A stretch of DNA of 64,000 nucleotides from Xylogone sp. PMI_703 (taxonomy: Eukaryota > Ascomycota > Leotiomycetes), in NCBI GenBank assembly GCA_021399445.1, contig JAJTUQ010000004.1, positions 6,572,001-6,636,000 on the forward strand. The letters are read 5' to 3'. Below are positions 35,627-46,783 of the stretch, in pieces. The notes below the pieces were generated by a model. That model saw only the letters and a list, made by a program, of their open reading frames with translations, searched no databases and had not been told where the DNA came from. The translations under genes and the position numbers were made by a program. Numbering within the stretch: the first letter of the stretch is position 1; the number at the start of each line of letters is the position of its first letter.

Positions 35627-37018
35627 TTAACTTGTGATGAAGTTGTAGAACTTATGGGCAAGAAGTTTGCTGGGCTGCTCTACTAAACGATAGAACAATT
35701 CTGCCGTCGGGATAATAACGGTCAAGGAGGTAATCAGCGCAACCATAACTGAACCTTCGTAAGATATGTGGTTTTCACGAAGGCGTTGGAATGTCTTTAC
35801 TCCAACAAGGTAGACAATTATTGATTGGGTGAGGAAATAACCTTGTTCCTGTTAGAATGAAGGAGGAAATTATAGTTCTTTGGTGCACTTACTGAGTGAT
35901 CTCCTGCCGAGATAGAGAAAGAATCGATTCTGGAAGCATCGCTGTACAATATCATAACTCTCCAAGAAAGTGAAAAAGCCGATCAGGATCAAATAGATAT
36001 CACCTCTTGCCTGAGTGTGATGAGTTTGGTATTCCGAATTAAGCCCAGCAGTGTAGTACAACCCAGTATGGAACTCGTATTCCTTGTCGAAAAGATCAGG
36101 ACGCCAAGCAACCCACAGAAACTGCATAAGGTACCCAGCAATCATGCACAATCCGGCCGGGACCCAAACTGGCAATCGATATGCATTTCCATTTGCCCTC
36201 CTCAGTAGCTCGAAAGGAATGTTTACGGGAATACCTCGCTGGGCAGCAGCTTTGAAATCCATTGACATGACCATGTCGCAAAATAAGAGCCCGGAAATAG
36301 TGTACCATGCCCATGATTGGACCCACCAGGCTGTAAGGATAAAGAAAACCGCTCCTTGAATTCTCCACTTCTTCCTAGTATAGGGAATGATAATCATGAC
36401 CACATATACAGTGAAGCTCTGTGAGTAAATTAAATTAAGGATCCACAGCGTCTGAGAAGGGAATGCGGTGCTCCCAGCTGAGGTGGAAAACTGGTGCGTG
36501 GTCCAGAACATGTTGAAGACAGAGTTGAAGTAGGCGAATGCGTTGGGAATCATATAAGGAACATTGAGAGATTTGTTTCCTGTCTCAGCCTTGAAATCGG
36601 AAATATACTGCAGACCAGTGCAGGTGAAAGCTGTCTTGACGATGGCTAACGAAACAGCAATAGGAAACCATAGCGTGATGCCGCGGCAGAGGATTGATCG
36701 TGCAAGGACTTCTTTAGTGGGACATTTGATAAAGGGAATGGCAATTGAACGCGCTGAGAGGAAGATAACGGCGCCATAGAGGAAATACTCGTTCCAGAAG
36801 ATGATGAAGAGTGATTTTCGTAAACCTTCTTGATAAACCTTGCCGCCAGAGTTTGCTGAGGCCGCAACAGTCACAGGTACAGAGGTTTGGAGGAAAATCC
36901 AGAGGAATGCCTCAATAACCAGCAGGCCCCGGAAGCCGATTAGATATTGCTGGTCATAGACAGTTGGAACCTCGAATTTGAACTTGGCTGCTCCCTTAAC
37001 GAGACCTGAGACATCCAT
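35627..37018 (-). CDS. Acyltransferase-3 family integral membrane protein
   Basis: Two exons, 35893-37018 and 35627-35841, 446 aa. The start has FRGLLVIEAFLWIFLQ; about ten hydrophobic segments follow (for example IAVSLAIVKTAF, SFTVYVVMIIIPY, AVFFILTAWWVQSWAW). The second exon has SYFLTQSIIVYLVG and ends LFYRLVEQPSKLLAHKF, the closing pattern of OafA/YrhL-type acyltransferases. Family knowledge: these transfer acetyl or other acyl groups from the cytosol to sugars on the far side of the membrane. The usual catalytic His near the first helix is not obvious (the FRG block is present without a clear RxxA/H pair), so activity is uncertain. It is divergent from the Cps1-like synthase gene, pointing to O-acylation of its product. 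Confidence 0.85.
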
Positions 37019-37898
37019 GACTGCTTCAATTGAGAGTTACAAGAAATGAGTTTCAAGAAGTATGAAGGAAAAACGGGGTGGCCTAGGAACAGAAAGAGAA
37101 ATTATATCTTATACAGCTAACAAATCATACCAGATACCTGAGAGGAAATCTCCGGACTCGGAAAGCCGCCATGGTAGCTTTCCGCGATACAACCAGAGCT
37201 TGCGCTAGAAAGTATCTAAAGAGATGTCTAGTGAGCAACAGGTACAAGCTCAATTAGGGCTTGAGAAACTCCACCTTGCCAGCCTAACTCAACATGTTAA
37301 GGATGATCATACGGTGTTAGGAGGCAGGCCGGAAATACCAGCAGGTGCTGAAAACTCTTATCAGTCTAGGGCCTTAGATCTTCCATTCAGCTTGCTTGTA
37401 ATCTAGTACGTTAGTACAATCTAACTCCCGCGATAGCAGGGAAGCAAACCACTAGCTAATGTAGATAATGCTCCCCTGACTCTCCAGCTGGTCTACACGT
37501 GGACACGAGTGCGACAGGATAAGTTCTTCCTTCTCATGTCTACCTTTCGCCAATACTGAACACATGACGTCAAGCTATGGACAGTCAACAAAAAGTTTCG
37601 TGTACTTGATGGAGACGCGGGGACGGTAATTCCAAGTAATGAAGTGGACCATCGCGTATGGATAGTGGTGATAGCGACCCGCCGGCCCCCAACGGATTGC
37701 GCAATAATAATCCTCCGCGCCGCCCGGAGCCCTGCCGCTCGTCTAAACTCTTGAGAGACAATCCCGGTGTCTCTTCCTGAAACGTCGGCAGGTGCGATGC
37801 CCCGTAGGACTACGCTTTAGCACTTCAGTTTTGGCAACTGTCGAGCTTGGACTCAGTGTTTGAGAAGACGGATGTATCGCAGATTCTAATTCGAAGTC
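37019..37898. promoter_or_regulatory. Divergent promoter region, acyltransferase / GT2 synthase
   Basis: 880 bp between start codons on opposite strands. It includes a GC-rich block near 37680-37740 (CCGCCGGCCCCC, CGCGCCGCCCGGAGCC) that stands out from the AT-rich surroundings. No other gene is seen; a 60-codon frame at 37224-37406 is probably noise. Confidence 0.5.
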
Positions 37899-39798
37899 AT
37901 GATGGAAAGTGGGCTTCATGCCGCGTTGACCTTGGAGCCCCTACGGAGAAGTGGATCCCAGAGCTTCAGCGATAACGGCGAAGGAGGCATGGTATCGCGT
38001 TCGAACCGTCGGAGCTTCCGTGATCCTCTGATCTTCAGGTAGTTATCATAGAGTCGTTGGTAACCTTTCTTGCCGTATCCAGAAGCCTACATTATCGCAT
38101 GTTCACTTCTACTTGTTCTCTTTCTCTTGTGCTTACCTATCAAGAAAACTGAGAAGGTGTCAATCATGGCGACTGTTTGCTCAGCAGATGGCTTTTTCGA
38201 GTAGGATGAGCGTCGGTCCAGATTGAAGAGCTTGACTGCAAGCTTGCGTAGAGTGGGCAAAGATATCAAGTGGGCTCTTGTGACGGCCTCAGAAGGGGTC
38301 CAGGACTGGACTCCGTTCGTCATGGTGCTGTGCTACTTTGTCTTCTCAGTCTCCGTTTATATGGTCGCAACTGCAGGTGTTATGAAAGTGTTCTGGTTCA
38401 TCTACCTCCTTACCAACACCTACATCGCTAGTGCCACTGTAGTAGAAGCTCTGATGAGCATCGGCGCCTTCCACGAAGCAAAGAAGGCAGTTAGCAAAGT
38501 CGAGAAGAAAGGATGGGTGTTTCCAACCCCTGACGCGGAAATCGGAAAGCTGGATATCATTATAGTTGCATATCTTCCAAATGAGCAGGACATCATTATG
38601 GACCGCATTCACTACCTCTTGGAGAAAATCATCTATCCACGGGAAAAGCTTTGTGTGACAGTTATGTACAATACACCCATGGCGATCGAGCCTTTGGAGA
38701 CTAAAATGCACACTCTCACATTGAAGCACTCGAACCTGAGAGTGGTCAAGGTTCCAAACTCGAAATCTAAAGCCGATAACGTCAACTACTACTGCTCTCT
38801 CGATAGTGTCGCCGATGTATCTGCTATCTATGATTGCGACCACTATCCTCACCCCTATGGTCCTCGGTGGGCCATGGAGAGATTTGCAGCCAGCAAAGAT
38901 GTTGACATTGTCCAAGGACGCTGCGTCATCTTCAACGCAGACCACAATCTCCAGACAGCTATGATTTCCGTTGAATTCGACAAGATCTACGCCGTTTCCC
39001 ATCCCGGACGTTCAGCAATGTTCGATTTTGGGTTGTTTTGTGGCTCTAATGGGTACTGGAAAACCTCAATACTCAAAGAACTGAAAATGGATGAGACCAT
39101 GTTAACAGAGGACATCGATTCTGCACTGAGAGCATTCGGTAGTGGTGTTAATGCCGTCCATGACCTTAACGTTGTTTCTTTTGAGCTTGCACCCACAACG
39201 CCGTCAGCATTCTGGAAGCAACGGCTCCGTTGGTCTCAGGGCTGGGTCCAAGCTACTTTCCGTCACGCTCATCTGATTTGGTGCAAGAGCGAAGTCGAAG
39301 GCAAAACGCGCACTCTCGCTCAACGATTCGGACTACTTTCACTTCTTTGGATTCGAGAATCCAGTTACTATCTAGTTACCCAATACTTGTGCCTTGTCGC
39401 CAGCATCATTATCACGCAGTTCCCAAAAACAGGAGAAGAGCTCTATAAGCTACTCTTTTTCCAGTATCCAGTTGCATGGTGGCTCTTTACTTTCAGGTAC
39501 GGTTACCTTAGCCCCGCTAAATACTTCCTTCAGGCTAATGAGATTGTATCAGCATTTTTTCTATTTTTGGTACACTCTACATTACATTCGCAGTCCGTTC
39601 AGAGTTCATCCGTTGGTGGATGATCCCAGTATTTACAATGACTTACCCAGCACAATTAAGTGAGTGCTTCTCCAAGCTTGACGCGCTGATAACTTAATTA
39701 ACATTCTCTACTCAGTTTTGACCGCCGTCATGGGGCTATTTGGACATGCACGCCAAGTGAGCAAATATGTGAAGTGGAACCCCACTCCAAGAGGCTAG
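37899..39798 (+). CDS. Processive GT2 polysaccharide synthase, Cps1-like
   Basis: Four exons: 37899-38038, 38222-39496, 39553-39659 and 39716-39798 (introns 183, 56 and 56 nt), 534 aa, the usual size for fungal Cps1-like proteins. The long middle frame has no ATG of its own near its 5' end, and the first exon (MMESGLHAALTLEPLRRSG) supplies it. Two N-terminal membrane helices (FVMVLCYFVFSVSVYMV, VFWFIYLLTNTYIA) precede the catalytic domain: DIIIVAYLPNEQD, YDCDHYPHPYG (DxD, near residue 251), LTEDIDSAL (TED, near 342) and FWKQRLRWSQGW (QxxRW, near 379). Further helices end with LTAVMGLFGHARQVSKYV. This is the hyaluronan/cellulose/chitin-synthase superfamily; the enzyme would extrude a beta-linked polymer at the plasma membrane. 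The polymer is not known. It is divergent from an acyltransferase. Confidence 0.9.
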
Positions 39799-41698
39799 GC
39801 CGTGGTGGATATAGCGAGTGGAGTTGGCTTGAGATAGCCACACATACTATTCAGTTATCTTAGATATGTGGCTTGGAGTGCGGCGTATCTTTCATCAAAG
39901 AATAGACGGCATAGACTTAATAGATAGACATTTATGGTACCAAGATCTCAATTCAAGCTACTAAGATCAGTAATTTAAAAATACCGAATGTGAATGATGA
40001 TCCTGATAAGAAAAGGAGATGATGATGTAGACTATCCGACCCGGACAGCTCGTACCTGGGTCTGGAACTGATCTGGGCGGTCTAGAACTCGGGTGATCCA
40101 TTGATCCTGAGGGAAGCCTTACGTACAGGCATAAAGTACACGATTTAATGAGTATCTTGACTTAGACACATTGCAACGAGGTCAGAAACAAGACATACGC
40201 CCTTTATTCCGTGAATATTCAAAATAAATGTCCCCCATAAGGGCAACTCGCACAGATGCAGATGGAAACCAAGGAGCGAATGGACATAGCCCTACACGTA
40301 TGCCAAATCTTTGAGATAGCAAAGATACAGTGGGAGGTACTGTAGCTCTCTGATTACACTGCCGTCGAAATGATGATACACAGATCACATGTTTAGAATT
40401 AGAAAGCTTGCGCGATTGCGGGGGATCTTGGGCTACCAAAACGCGAGAGACTTCAAGCTAAAGACTGTCTTCGACAAAAATCCCTGGTAGAGTCGACGAT
40501 TTCGATAATTTAATTCTCGACGAGGCGAGTGGTAGTGTACAAGCAGCTCATCAGGGTTTCTCAGGAACGGGAAAGTTATTTTCGAGTATAGAGTCAGGCA
40601 TTCGTAGATCCTAGAGATTCGTTCGGCTGCTAACGTGGAATACCCCAAGCCAAGAAGGCCGCTGCGGGTTGTCTTGCTCTGAGCGACACCGGAGCTGCAC
40701 AGGATAAAAACTAGATAGAGCAGTGGAGTAGGGTAGAATAGGGGCAGGGTCAAGGTCACAACCGCAAGCTGTTTGTTTACGAAGTATATTTTTGGATATC
40801 TCTGGATCTTTCTCTCGGCCTGCCGTGGGTCTTCTGTAGATCTTCCTTGGATCGTAGCTCCCTCTATCCCGCTAACTCGATGCTGAGATGGATACCAACG
40901 GGGATAAGGTACATGTAGAACACACATGAAACGAAGTGCGGGAGAAAAGGCTCCATGGGTGGGTCTTGGATAGTGGGTTGTAGATACAGATCTTCAGCCA
41001 CAGCAGCCACGAAGCTTTCAGACGGGATAGAAGGGGCGGCAGTGGCGCAGTTGCTCGAGATAAGGTTTGTAGATCGGTGGACCCAAGTCTCGGAGCTTTC
41101 TCGAGTGCGGCATCGTGCTGTCCCCGCTATCTCACTCCCTACATCCGAATGACGATTCGAGTGTTCACTTGGCACTTTGAACCCACTCTTCTCAGCTGTG
41201 CCTGGTTTGGACAAGTCCCGTCAGGGTCCTAGCGTGCTGGAAATCGCCGTCCTGGAGTTTATGGGATGCCGATCACCGGTGAATCCCGAGGCGTGGATGT
41301 TTCTTGCTGGCTGATGGGCGTGTATGCAAGGGCCGACAGGCACACCCGCCCGACCCGTTGATGATGCCGTACCTCTCCTGTTACTCCACTGCGTAGATAC
41401 CAGCATCTCAATCGCCACTATAATATCGAGTCTCTCCGTGGATGCATTCTCCGTGGATGCATTTTCCCGAAACTGTTCGGACGGTGTCTTACTTGATTTC
41501 AACGCTCTGTCTCACCCCACACGTGGGAGCTAAGGACGGCATGGCCGTCGATGACATTATTCGGCAGTAGGATGAAAGTTTAGACGTATAGTATTGATAT
41601 TTCTATCGTCTGCTCCATCTAGCTCTATAATTTATTTTGATTGGTTTTCCTCTTTCACGTTGTAGGCATCTTTCTTCCATTCTGTTTACACAGGCGTA
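39799..41698. other. Intergenic with unassigned minus-strand frames
   Basis: Spacer between two polysaccharide genes. Minus-strand open frames at 40433-40927 and 40864-41214 (one with a hydrophobic segment, YPTPLLYLVFILCSS) could be a small unrecognised gene but no model is convincing. A 15 bp exact tandem duplicate lies at 41434-41463. Confidence 0.4.
41434..41463. repeat. 15 bp exact tandem duplicate
   Basis: CTCCGTGGATGCATT occurs twice in a row, 235 bp before the start of the GH16-like/acyltransferase fusion gene. Probably a slippage product; a doubled regulator site is possible. Confidence 0.8.
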
Positions 41699-44647
41699 AT
41701 GAAGACCATACTACGTCTTGCTGTCCTTTTCTTGCATCTCTCTTTTGCTGTTACAGCTATATCTGTTCAGGATGTCAACAACTGCTCCTGCGGTTTTTAC
41801 GACCCGACTGCCAACCTCCTTTTTACCGACAGTTTGATAGTATACTTCAATGAGACGCACGATATTCCGTCAAATGACTTGGTCGTCGAGTCATTTGAAC
41901 ATAGGTATGATCTAGGATGGAATACGATATATCGACAAGGAGCTACCGTGGAGAATGTCAAGATCGTGAATGATTCAACTGCTCGCAATCTTACGGGTCT
42001 GGGTATGTACTGCAACCCTTCAGATGACAAGGGACTTGTACTTGGCGCCAGTATGCGTACCGCCCGTCGCGATATATTCTTTGGATCATTTCGTTCCTCT
42101 ATGAGGGCCCCACGGAAGTGGCTTAAAGGATCAGCATTATCTATGGTATTGGACCATAACAAAACGGAACGCTGGGACATTGACACAATGAACACTGATA
42201 ACAGCACTGATGCATGGGTATCTATGCTTATGGCAGGAGAATTCTCCAGCACCTGGCTTGGAACTAATTTCACCAACATCACAGCAGCGGGTTTGGATCC
42301 ATGGTTCTATCTGGAATATCGCGTTGACTGGACCCGAGATCGCATCGATTACTACGTAGGAAACATATTGTGGAAGACTTATACCATAAAAGAAAATGGT
42401 ACCCTGCCCAGTACACCTGCACCTCTTAGATGGCAGCATTGGTCTCTTGGCAACGCATACAGTACCCAGGGTCCACCACTAATCCAATCTGAAGCAAACA
42501 TAGGATGGACTCGAATCTTTTTTAACTCATCCCTGGTCGCAATAGAGGAGCAACAAGCTTTTGACGCAAGATGTGCTCCATCGGATGCGTGCCTGATGAA
42601 TAACAATCAACTTCGCGGCTCTACTAATTACTCCGAGGAAGCTCTTCGGCCATGGAAGCAACACCACCCGAAATGGACAGTCCCCTGTGTTCCTCTCATT
42701 GTCGTTATTGCTTTCTCTGGGATTTTTGCATTTATTACGGTCAAAACACTGTGGCGCCGGTTCTCCTGGGATACCTTGCACGAGTTTCTCGGCATTAAAA
42801 ATAAGAGACCGTGTTCTCCTACAGCCTCGGCCGTCAGCTCCAGTTCTGATACGAGCACAGCTCCCAGCAGTGGCTCTTGGGGAAGACATGGTAGCAGCCT
42901 GGACTCGCCAGATAGCAGCTGCGACAATATTGCAAGAGAGCGTCTAGGAAGGGAAGGCCCGATGTCCGCTACATCTCTTCCCACATACTCTGGTGTTCCT
43001 ACACCAGCACCTCAATATCAAAGTCCTAGTTCTTCAGCAGTAGTATCACGGGCGAGCTCTCGTGATGATATGAAGATTACACCACTTCCTTATTCTTATT
43101 TTACTCAAACTGGTGAAACTCCACCGGTTCCGCCTATACCATCGAACTTCATTAAAGAAGACCGTGAAAAGTCAGCAGGGAAGGTTGAAGTTGGTGTTGT
43201 AGAAGCCAAATCTGGAATCAAAGAAATTAAATCAGTCGCTGTGTCTAGTACAAGTGAACAGCCATCTCCACTGCCGCGACAACAGGTTGAATATCTCGCC
43301 GGCTTCATCGCTTTGTCTGCTCTCCTTGTTACGCTCAACCACTTCGGCCTCACATTCTGGGCATCTGTGATTATACCCTCTGTTCGACCACACTACAAAG
43401 CCGAAACCTGGGCACGGAAAACAATTGCTTCATACTTCCTTGATCCTCTCTGGATCGGTCCCTTCTTGATGATTTCCACACGTTTTCTTGTTTCTAATTA
43501 TCTGCGAACGGGTAAACTGGATAACATGGCCCAGAAAATCGTGTCTCGACCTTTTCGTCTACTCACACCTGTGGCAGCCATTGCGACTCTTGAATACTTT
43601 TTGACTGATTCTGGAGCTTTGGCTTGGTTGGAATATCTACCCTCTGTGACGTGGTCATCTTGGCCGTTCACCTCCATTGTTGAAAACCCAGGTGTGTTTA
43701 TCTCGGAAATCATTCAGCTTGCGTACCTTATTCCCAATGCGGCGCCCATGATTACCTATAACTACTGTACTGGTGTGCTTTGGACTATTCCTATACAACT
43801 GCAAGGTGCTTGGCAAACTCTTATAGCATTGATAGTGGTGAAGGAATGCAAGACGCCTTGGAAACGCTTCTCTTTCTACGCGTTCTGCATTGTAAACCAC
43901 TGGTACGGGCTCTCGTGGGGATCATACTATTATGCCGGGGTCATGCTTGCAGACCTAGATCTGACTTATAAATACAAGCTTTGGCTGCACGCTCGCTGGT
44001 GGGCGTACTACCCCTTGCTATTCGTGCTGGTAATTGTTGCGCTGGGAGGATTTACCATTGATATGGTGACACAGTGGACAGGGGTAAACTACGCTGCGTA
44101 CGAATATGGTTGGCATCCTGATACTGCGACCGGACTCACTATCTCCCAGGCCGGAAATTCTGTCTACCCTGACTATTTTATCCCTCGTCTTAACGCGTTG
44201 CTCACTACTGTCTCCATGCAAGCAATTGTTGAGATATGTCCAGCGGTGCAGAAGGTCCTTTCGATCAAACCGCTACAATGGCTCTTCCCACATATCTTCA
44301 CCATCTACCTGATCCACGGTTTCATTTTCTGGAGCGTTGGCTCTTGGGCAATGATATCAATCTTCTCATACGGATGTCCGTATTGGCTGTGTGTGCTGTT
44401 GACGGCAATCATCTGTTACGGAACGTTATTTGCCAGTTTACCACTCCTAACCCCTCCAATTGAAGCGGTAGGCAAGAACTTTACGCTCCGACTTTGGGAG
44501 CACGCAAGCCAAGAGCCTATAATCAGAAAGCCCACGTTATATCCATTCAGTAAGGAACTGATTATGAGGAACGTTGAGGGCGCAGGAAGGGCTGCTTCAG
44601 TAACCGATTCGAGTTTATCGTGTGAGGAGAAGAGTGATAAGCACTAA
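41699..44647 (+). CDS. GH16-like lectin domain fused to acyltransferase-3, 982 aa
   Basis: Single exon. A signal peptide (MKTILRLAVLFLHLSFAVTA) leads into about 300 residues with a GH16/concanavalin-like pattern (FYDPTANLLFTDSLIVYFN, AWVSMLMAGEF, YRVDWTRDRIDYYVGNILW) and many N-glycosylation sites. The place where GH16 enzymes have ExDxE reads ERWDIDTMN, so hydrolysis looks lost or altered and binding is likelier. A membrane helix follows at about 331-352 (VPLIVVIAFSGIFAFITVKT), then a Ser/Pro-rich disordered linker (about 370-520), then an acyltransferase-3 domain with some ten helices (about 530-935; EYLAGFIALSALLVTLNHFG ... HIFTIYLIHGFIFW). The topology would place the lectin part outside the membrane beside an acyl-transfer domain. 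It closes the polysaccharide gene run. Lack of introns is unlike its neighbours. Confidence 0.88.
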   Translation: MKTILRLAVLFLHLSFAVTAISVQDVNNCSCGFYDPTANLLFTDSLIVYFNETHDIPSNDLVVESFEHRYDLGWNTIYRQGATVENVKIVNDSTARNLTGLGMYCNPSDDKGLVLGASMRTARRDIFFGSFRSSMRAPRKWLKGSALSMVLDHNKTERWDIDTMNTDNSTDAWVSMLMAGEFSSTWLGTNFTNITAAGLDPWFYLEYRVDWTRDRIDYYVGNILWKTYTIKENGTLPSTPAPLRWQHWSLGNAYSTQGPPLIQSEANIGWTRIFFNSSLVAIEEQQAFDARCAPSDACLMNNNQLRGSTNYSEEALRPWKQHHPKWTVPCVPLIVVIAFSGIFAFITVKTLWRRFSWDTLHEFLGIKNKRPCSPTASAVSSSSDTSTAPSSGSWGRHGSSLDSPDSSCDNIARERLGREGPMSATSLPTYSGVPTPAPQYQSPSSSAVVSRASSRDDMKITPLPYSYFTQTGETPPVPPIPSNFIKEDREKSAGKVEVGVVEAKSGIKEIKSVAVSSTSEQPSPLPRQQVEYLAGFIALSALLVTLNHFGLTFWASVIIPSVRPHYKAETWARKTIASYFLDPLWIGPFLMISTRFLVSNYLRTGKLDNMAQKIVSRPFRLLTPVAAIATLEYFLTDSGALAWLEYLPSVTWSSWPFTSIVENPGVFISEIIQLAYLIPNAAPMITYNYCTGVLWTIPIQLQGAWQTLIALIVVKECKTPWKRFSFYAFCIVNHWYGLSWGSYYYAGVMLADLDLTYKYKLWLHARWWAYYPLLFVLVIVALGGFTIDMVTQWTGVNYAAYEYGWHPDTATGLTISQAGNSVYPDYFIPRLNALLTTVSMQAIVEICPAVQKVLSIKPLQWLFPHIFTIYLIHGFIFWSVGSWAMISIFSYGCPYWLCVLLTAIICYGTLFASLPLLTPPIEAVGKNFTLRLWEHASQEPIIRKPTLYPFSKELIMRNVEGAGRAASVTDSSLSCEEKSDKH

Positions 44648-46783
44648 TTATAATGGGGTATTTAAATACTAATTAACCACTGCTATATCAATATTAAAGC
44701 AAGGCAACCATTCTATGAGATAGTGAAATACTTTTGCTTACACTCTCAACATTGTTCCCTGACTTATACTTCGTAAGCTTAGGAGAGAAGAAGAAAGGCC
44801 AGTGTCATGTCTCCTCTGTTGAGGTATAGGCTATGAGTATAGGAGATAGTTGTTGGGTTAATTGATAGAAGACCATACGGTCGTGAGGAACTTTATGCAC
44901 AACTCAGGGGTGATAAATAGGAGAGTAGCTAATCCCTAAGCTGGATAAGGCGTAGATCACGATGCGCTTAAAATTGGGGTGCATAAATAATCAAAGGAAT
45001 TATTTGACAAGTCATACATAATAGGGACGACTCGTCTACTATATCTCTATTAAAAGGAGTAAACCATTTTACGATTTTTGGTTGTAAAGCAGTGATACGT
45101 TAATATTCATACAAATATGTGAAATTCAAAAAAATTTAAGCCTACTAGGTTTTAACTACCAATTATTTGGTTTCAACCAAGATGGTGGAGATGGCGTGTC
45201 TCTTCTCGCTGGAGGAGACGATATCATTGTTGCTGTCTACCAGCCACCTGGATGAAGGGGAGAGCCGGAACAGGGATCTCTTTTGGTAAAGCTGGAATGT
45301 TGTTTGAATCTTTGCGGCACATGCTACGTGTGTGAACCAGTACTACAATATCTCACAGCTGCACCTCAGCCAGCCGGGGTAATATCGATCTGGCTAACGG
45401 TACGGGCTATTCGCTCTGTAATTGGTTTTGACGACCCAGAAAGTGCAGAAGGTGGCGGTTTAGTGCTGCAAGCTGCTATCAGAGCAGTATATAATCAAGT
45501 CTACGGCTTACTTGAGACTGGGTTGTCAAGTTCCGGGGTACGCCTGATGAACGATGTTCAACTTCGCAATATTTGAAAGCCATGCATAAATTCTTGCTTA
45601 TCAGAAAACGAGATTAACAAGCAATTGAATTGTACGTATTACGGAATGGTTCTCGAAGCTCAATATAGCTTAAGTATAGGAATTCCGCTATGGCTATCAT
45701 ATATCATTATCTAAATCATACCAGCCGTTTCTTCGGCATTGCTCACCGTGGGCATAATGGCGTTATCATTTTACGGATGCTTGGAGCTACTGACTGATCA
45801 AGCTGTGTTCAGTTCAAATAGTGGTTTAGGAGAATCAATGAGATATATAGCCACTATAGGAAGTGTAGTATACTATGTGCCATAGCTATGGCCCTGCACC
45901 GATGAGATACCACACCTCCACACCTCCGACGAACGGGTGCCCGCAGAAACATGGCTTCTCCTTGTTCTAGGCGGGGAAGTTGACTAAACCCAAACTCACT
46001 ATAGCCCAGATCTCCAAGTTGGAGAACCGCATGCCACCTGATGGTATAGAAATAGGGTCACGTTACTGCAAGCGCGGAAAGCCACTTTGGAGAATCCATA
46101 TGGATTGGAGAGAGGCTACCTGTTGAAGATTAAAAGGGTAAAAAGCTCTTGATTATTGAGGATTGTATTGGGAAAGTCCCATTAAGAGCTTCAAGAGAAG
46201 GACTCTGCGAGGGCCTATTGGGGATCAAAAGGGGAGGGAAATGCGGGGCATGGGACTGGTGGGTCCCCATTGTTCTTGCCGGCCCTTGTTGATCCCGGCG
46301 GATCCTGGTCTGTGCGGGTCTTTGAGCCGAGCTTAATTACCTGATTCGGGCAAGACCGAAGCTTGTCGTGTCTGCACGGACCAGTTGCACCTTATTCCCC
46401 GGCTCCCCGGGAGGTCCCATCAAGAGTGCAGGGCATATCGGCATAAGACTTGCGACATGCGAGGTTGCATCGCAGCGCGCAGGAGGCCGTGGAAGGAAAG
46501 AATGAATTAACGCAGTTGCATCTTATCTGCTGTACCAGTTGAGGGCCGCGGAAGGAATTTGGTGCGCCCTTCCCCGCCTCTGGAGCTTTTGCCCACAAGC
46601 CTACATCTACGTAGAGCTACCTTCTTGACTCTACCATCTTTCTTTTCATGCTACTCCGTCCTGGTATCTCCAGAGCTACGGGTTAAGGAGTTTTCTAGGT
46701 ATATATATATACGGAGTATATCAATATCTCAAGGCCAGGCCACCCACTCAGTGCTGATACGTGTTGTATTTCTGGCCGCGAAG
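44648..46783. other. Intergenic, one doubtful small frame
   Basis: AT-rich at first, then a more GC-rich part (46200-46560) before the transporter gene. A 97-codon frame at 45283-45576 (+) has a Cys-rich start and a plausible amphipathic middle but no recognised family. A TA-run at about 46702-46712 may act as TATA for the transporter. Confidence 0.5.

Noticed and set aside
39497..39552. Alternative acceptor at the CAG before GCTAATGAG in the GT2 gene
   Set aside because: It leads into a frame that loses the conserved C-terminal helix; GCTAATG is better read as the branch point with the acceptor at 39552.
38223..39623. Reading the GT2 gene as a single exon starting at 38223
   Set aside because: The codon there is TTG, not ATG; a first exon at 37899-38038 joins in frame and the 3' end needs two further introns to keep the membrane helices.
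40433..41214. Possible small minus-strand membrane protein gene
   Set aside because: Only one hydrophobic segment, no recognised family, and no convincing splice model; mentioned in the spacer entry only.
42137..43353. Several 80-160 codon minus-strand frames opposite the GH16-like/acyltransferase gene
   Set aside because: They are antisense shadows of a well-supported 982-codon gene.
45283..45576. 97-codon + strand frame with a Cys-rich start
   Set aside because: No signal peptide, no family and no flanking exons that fit.
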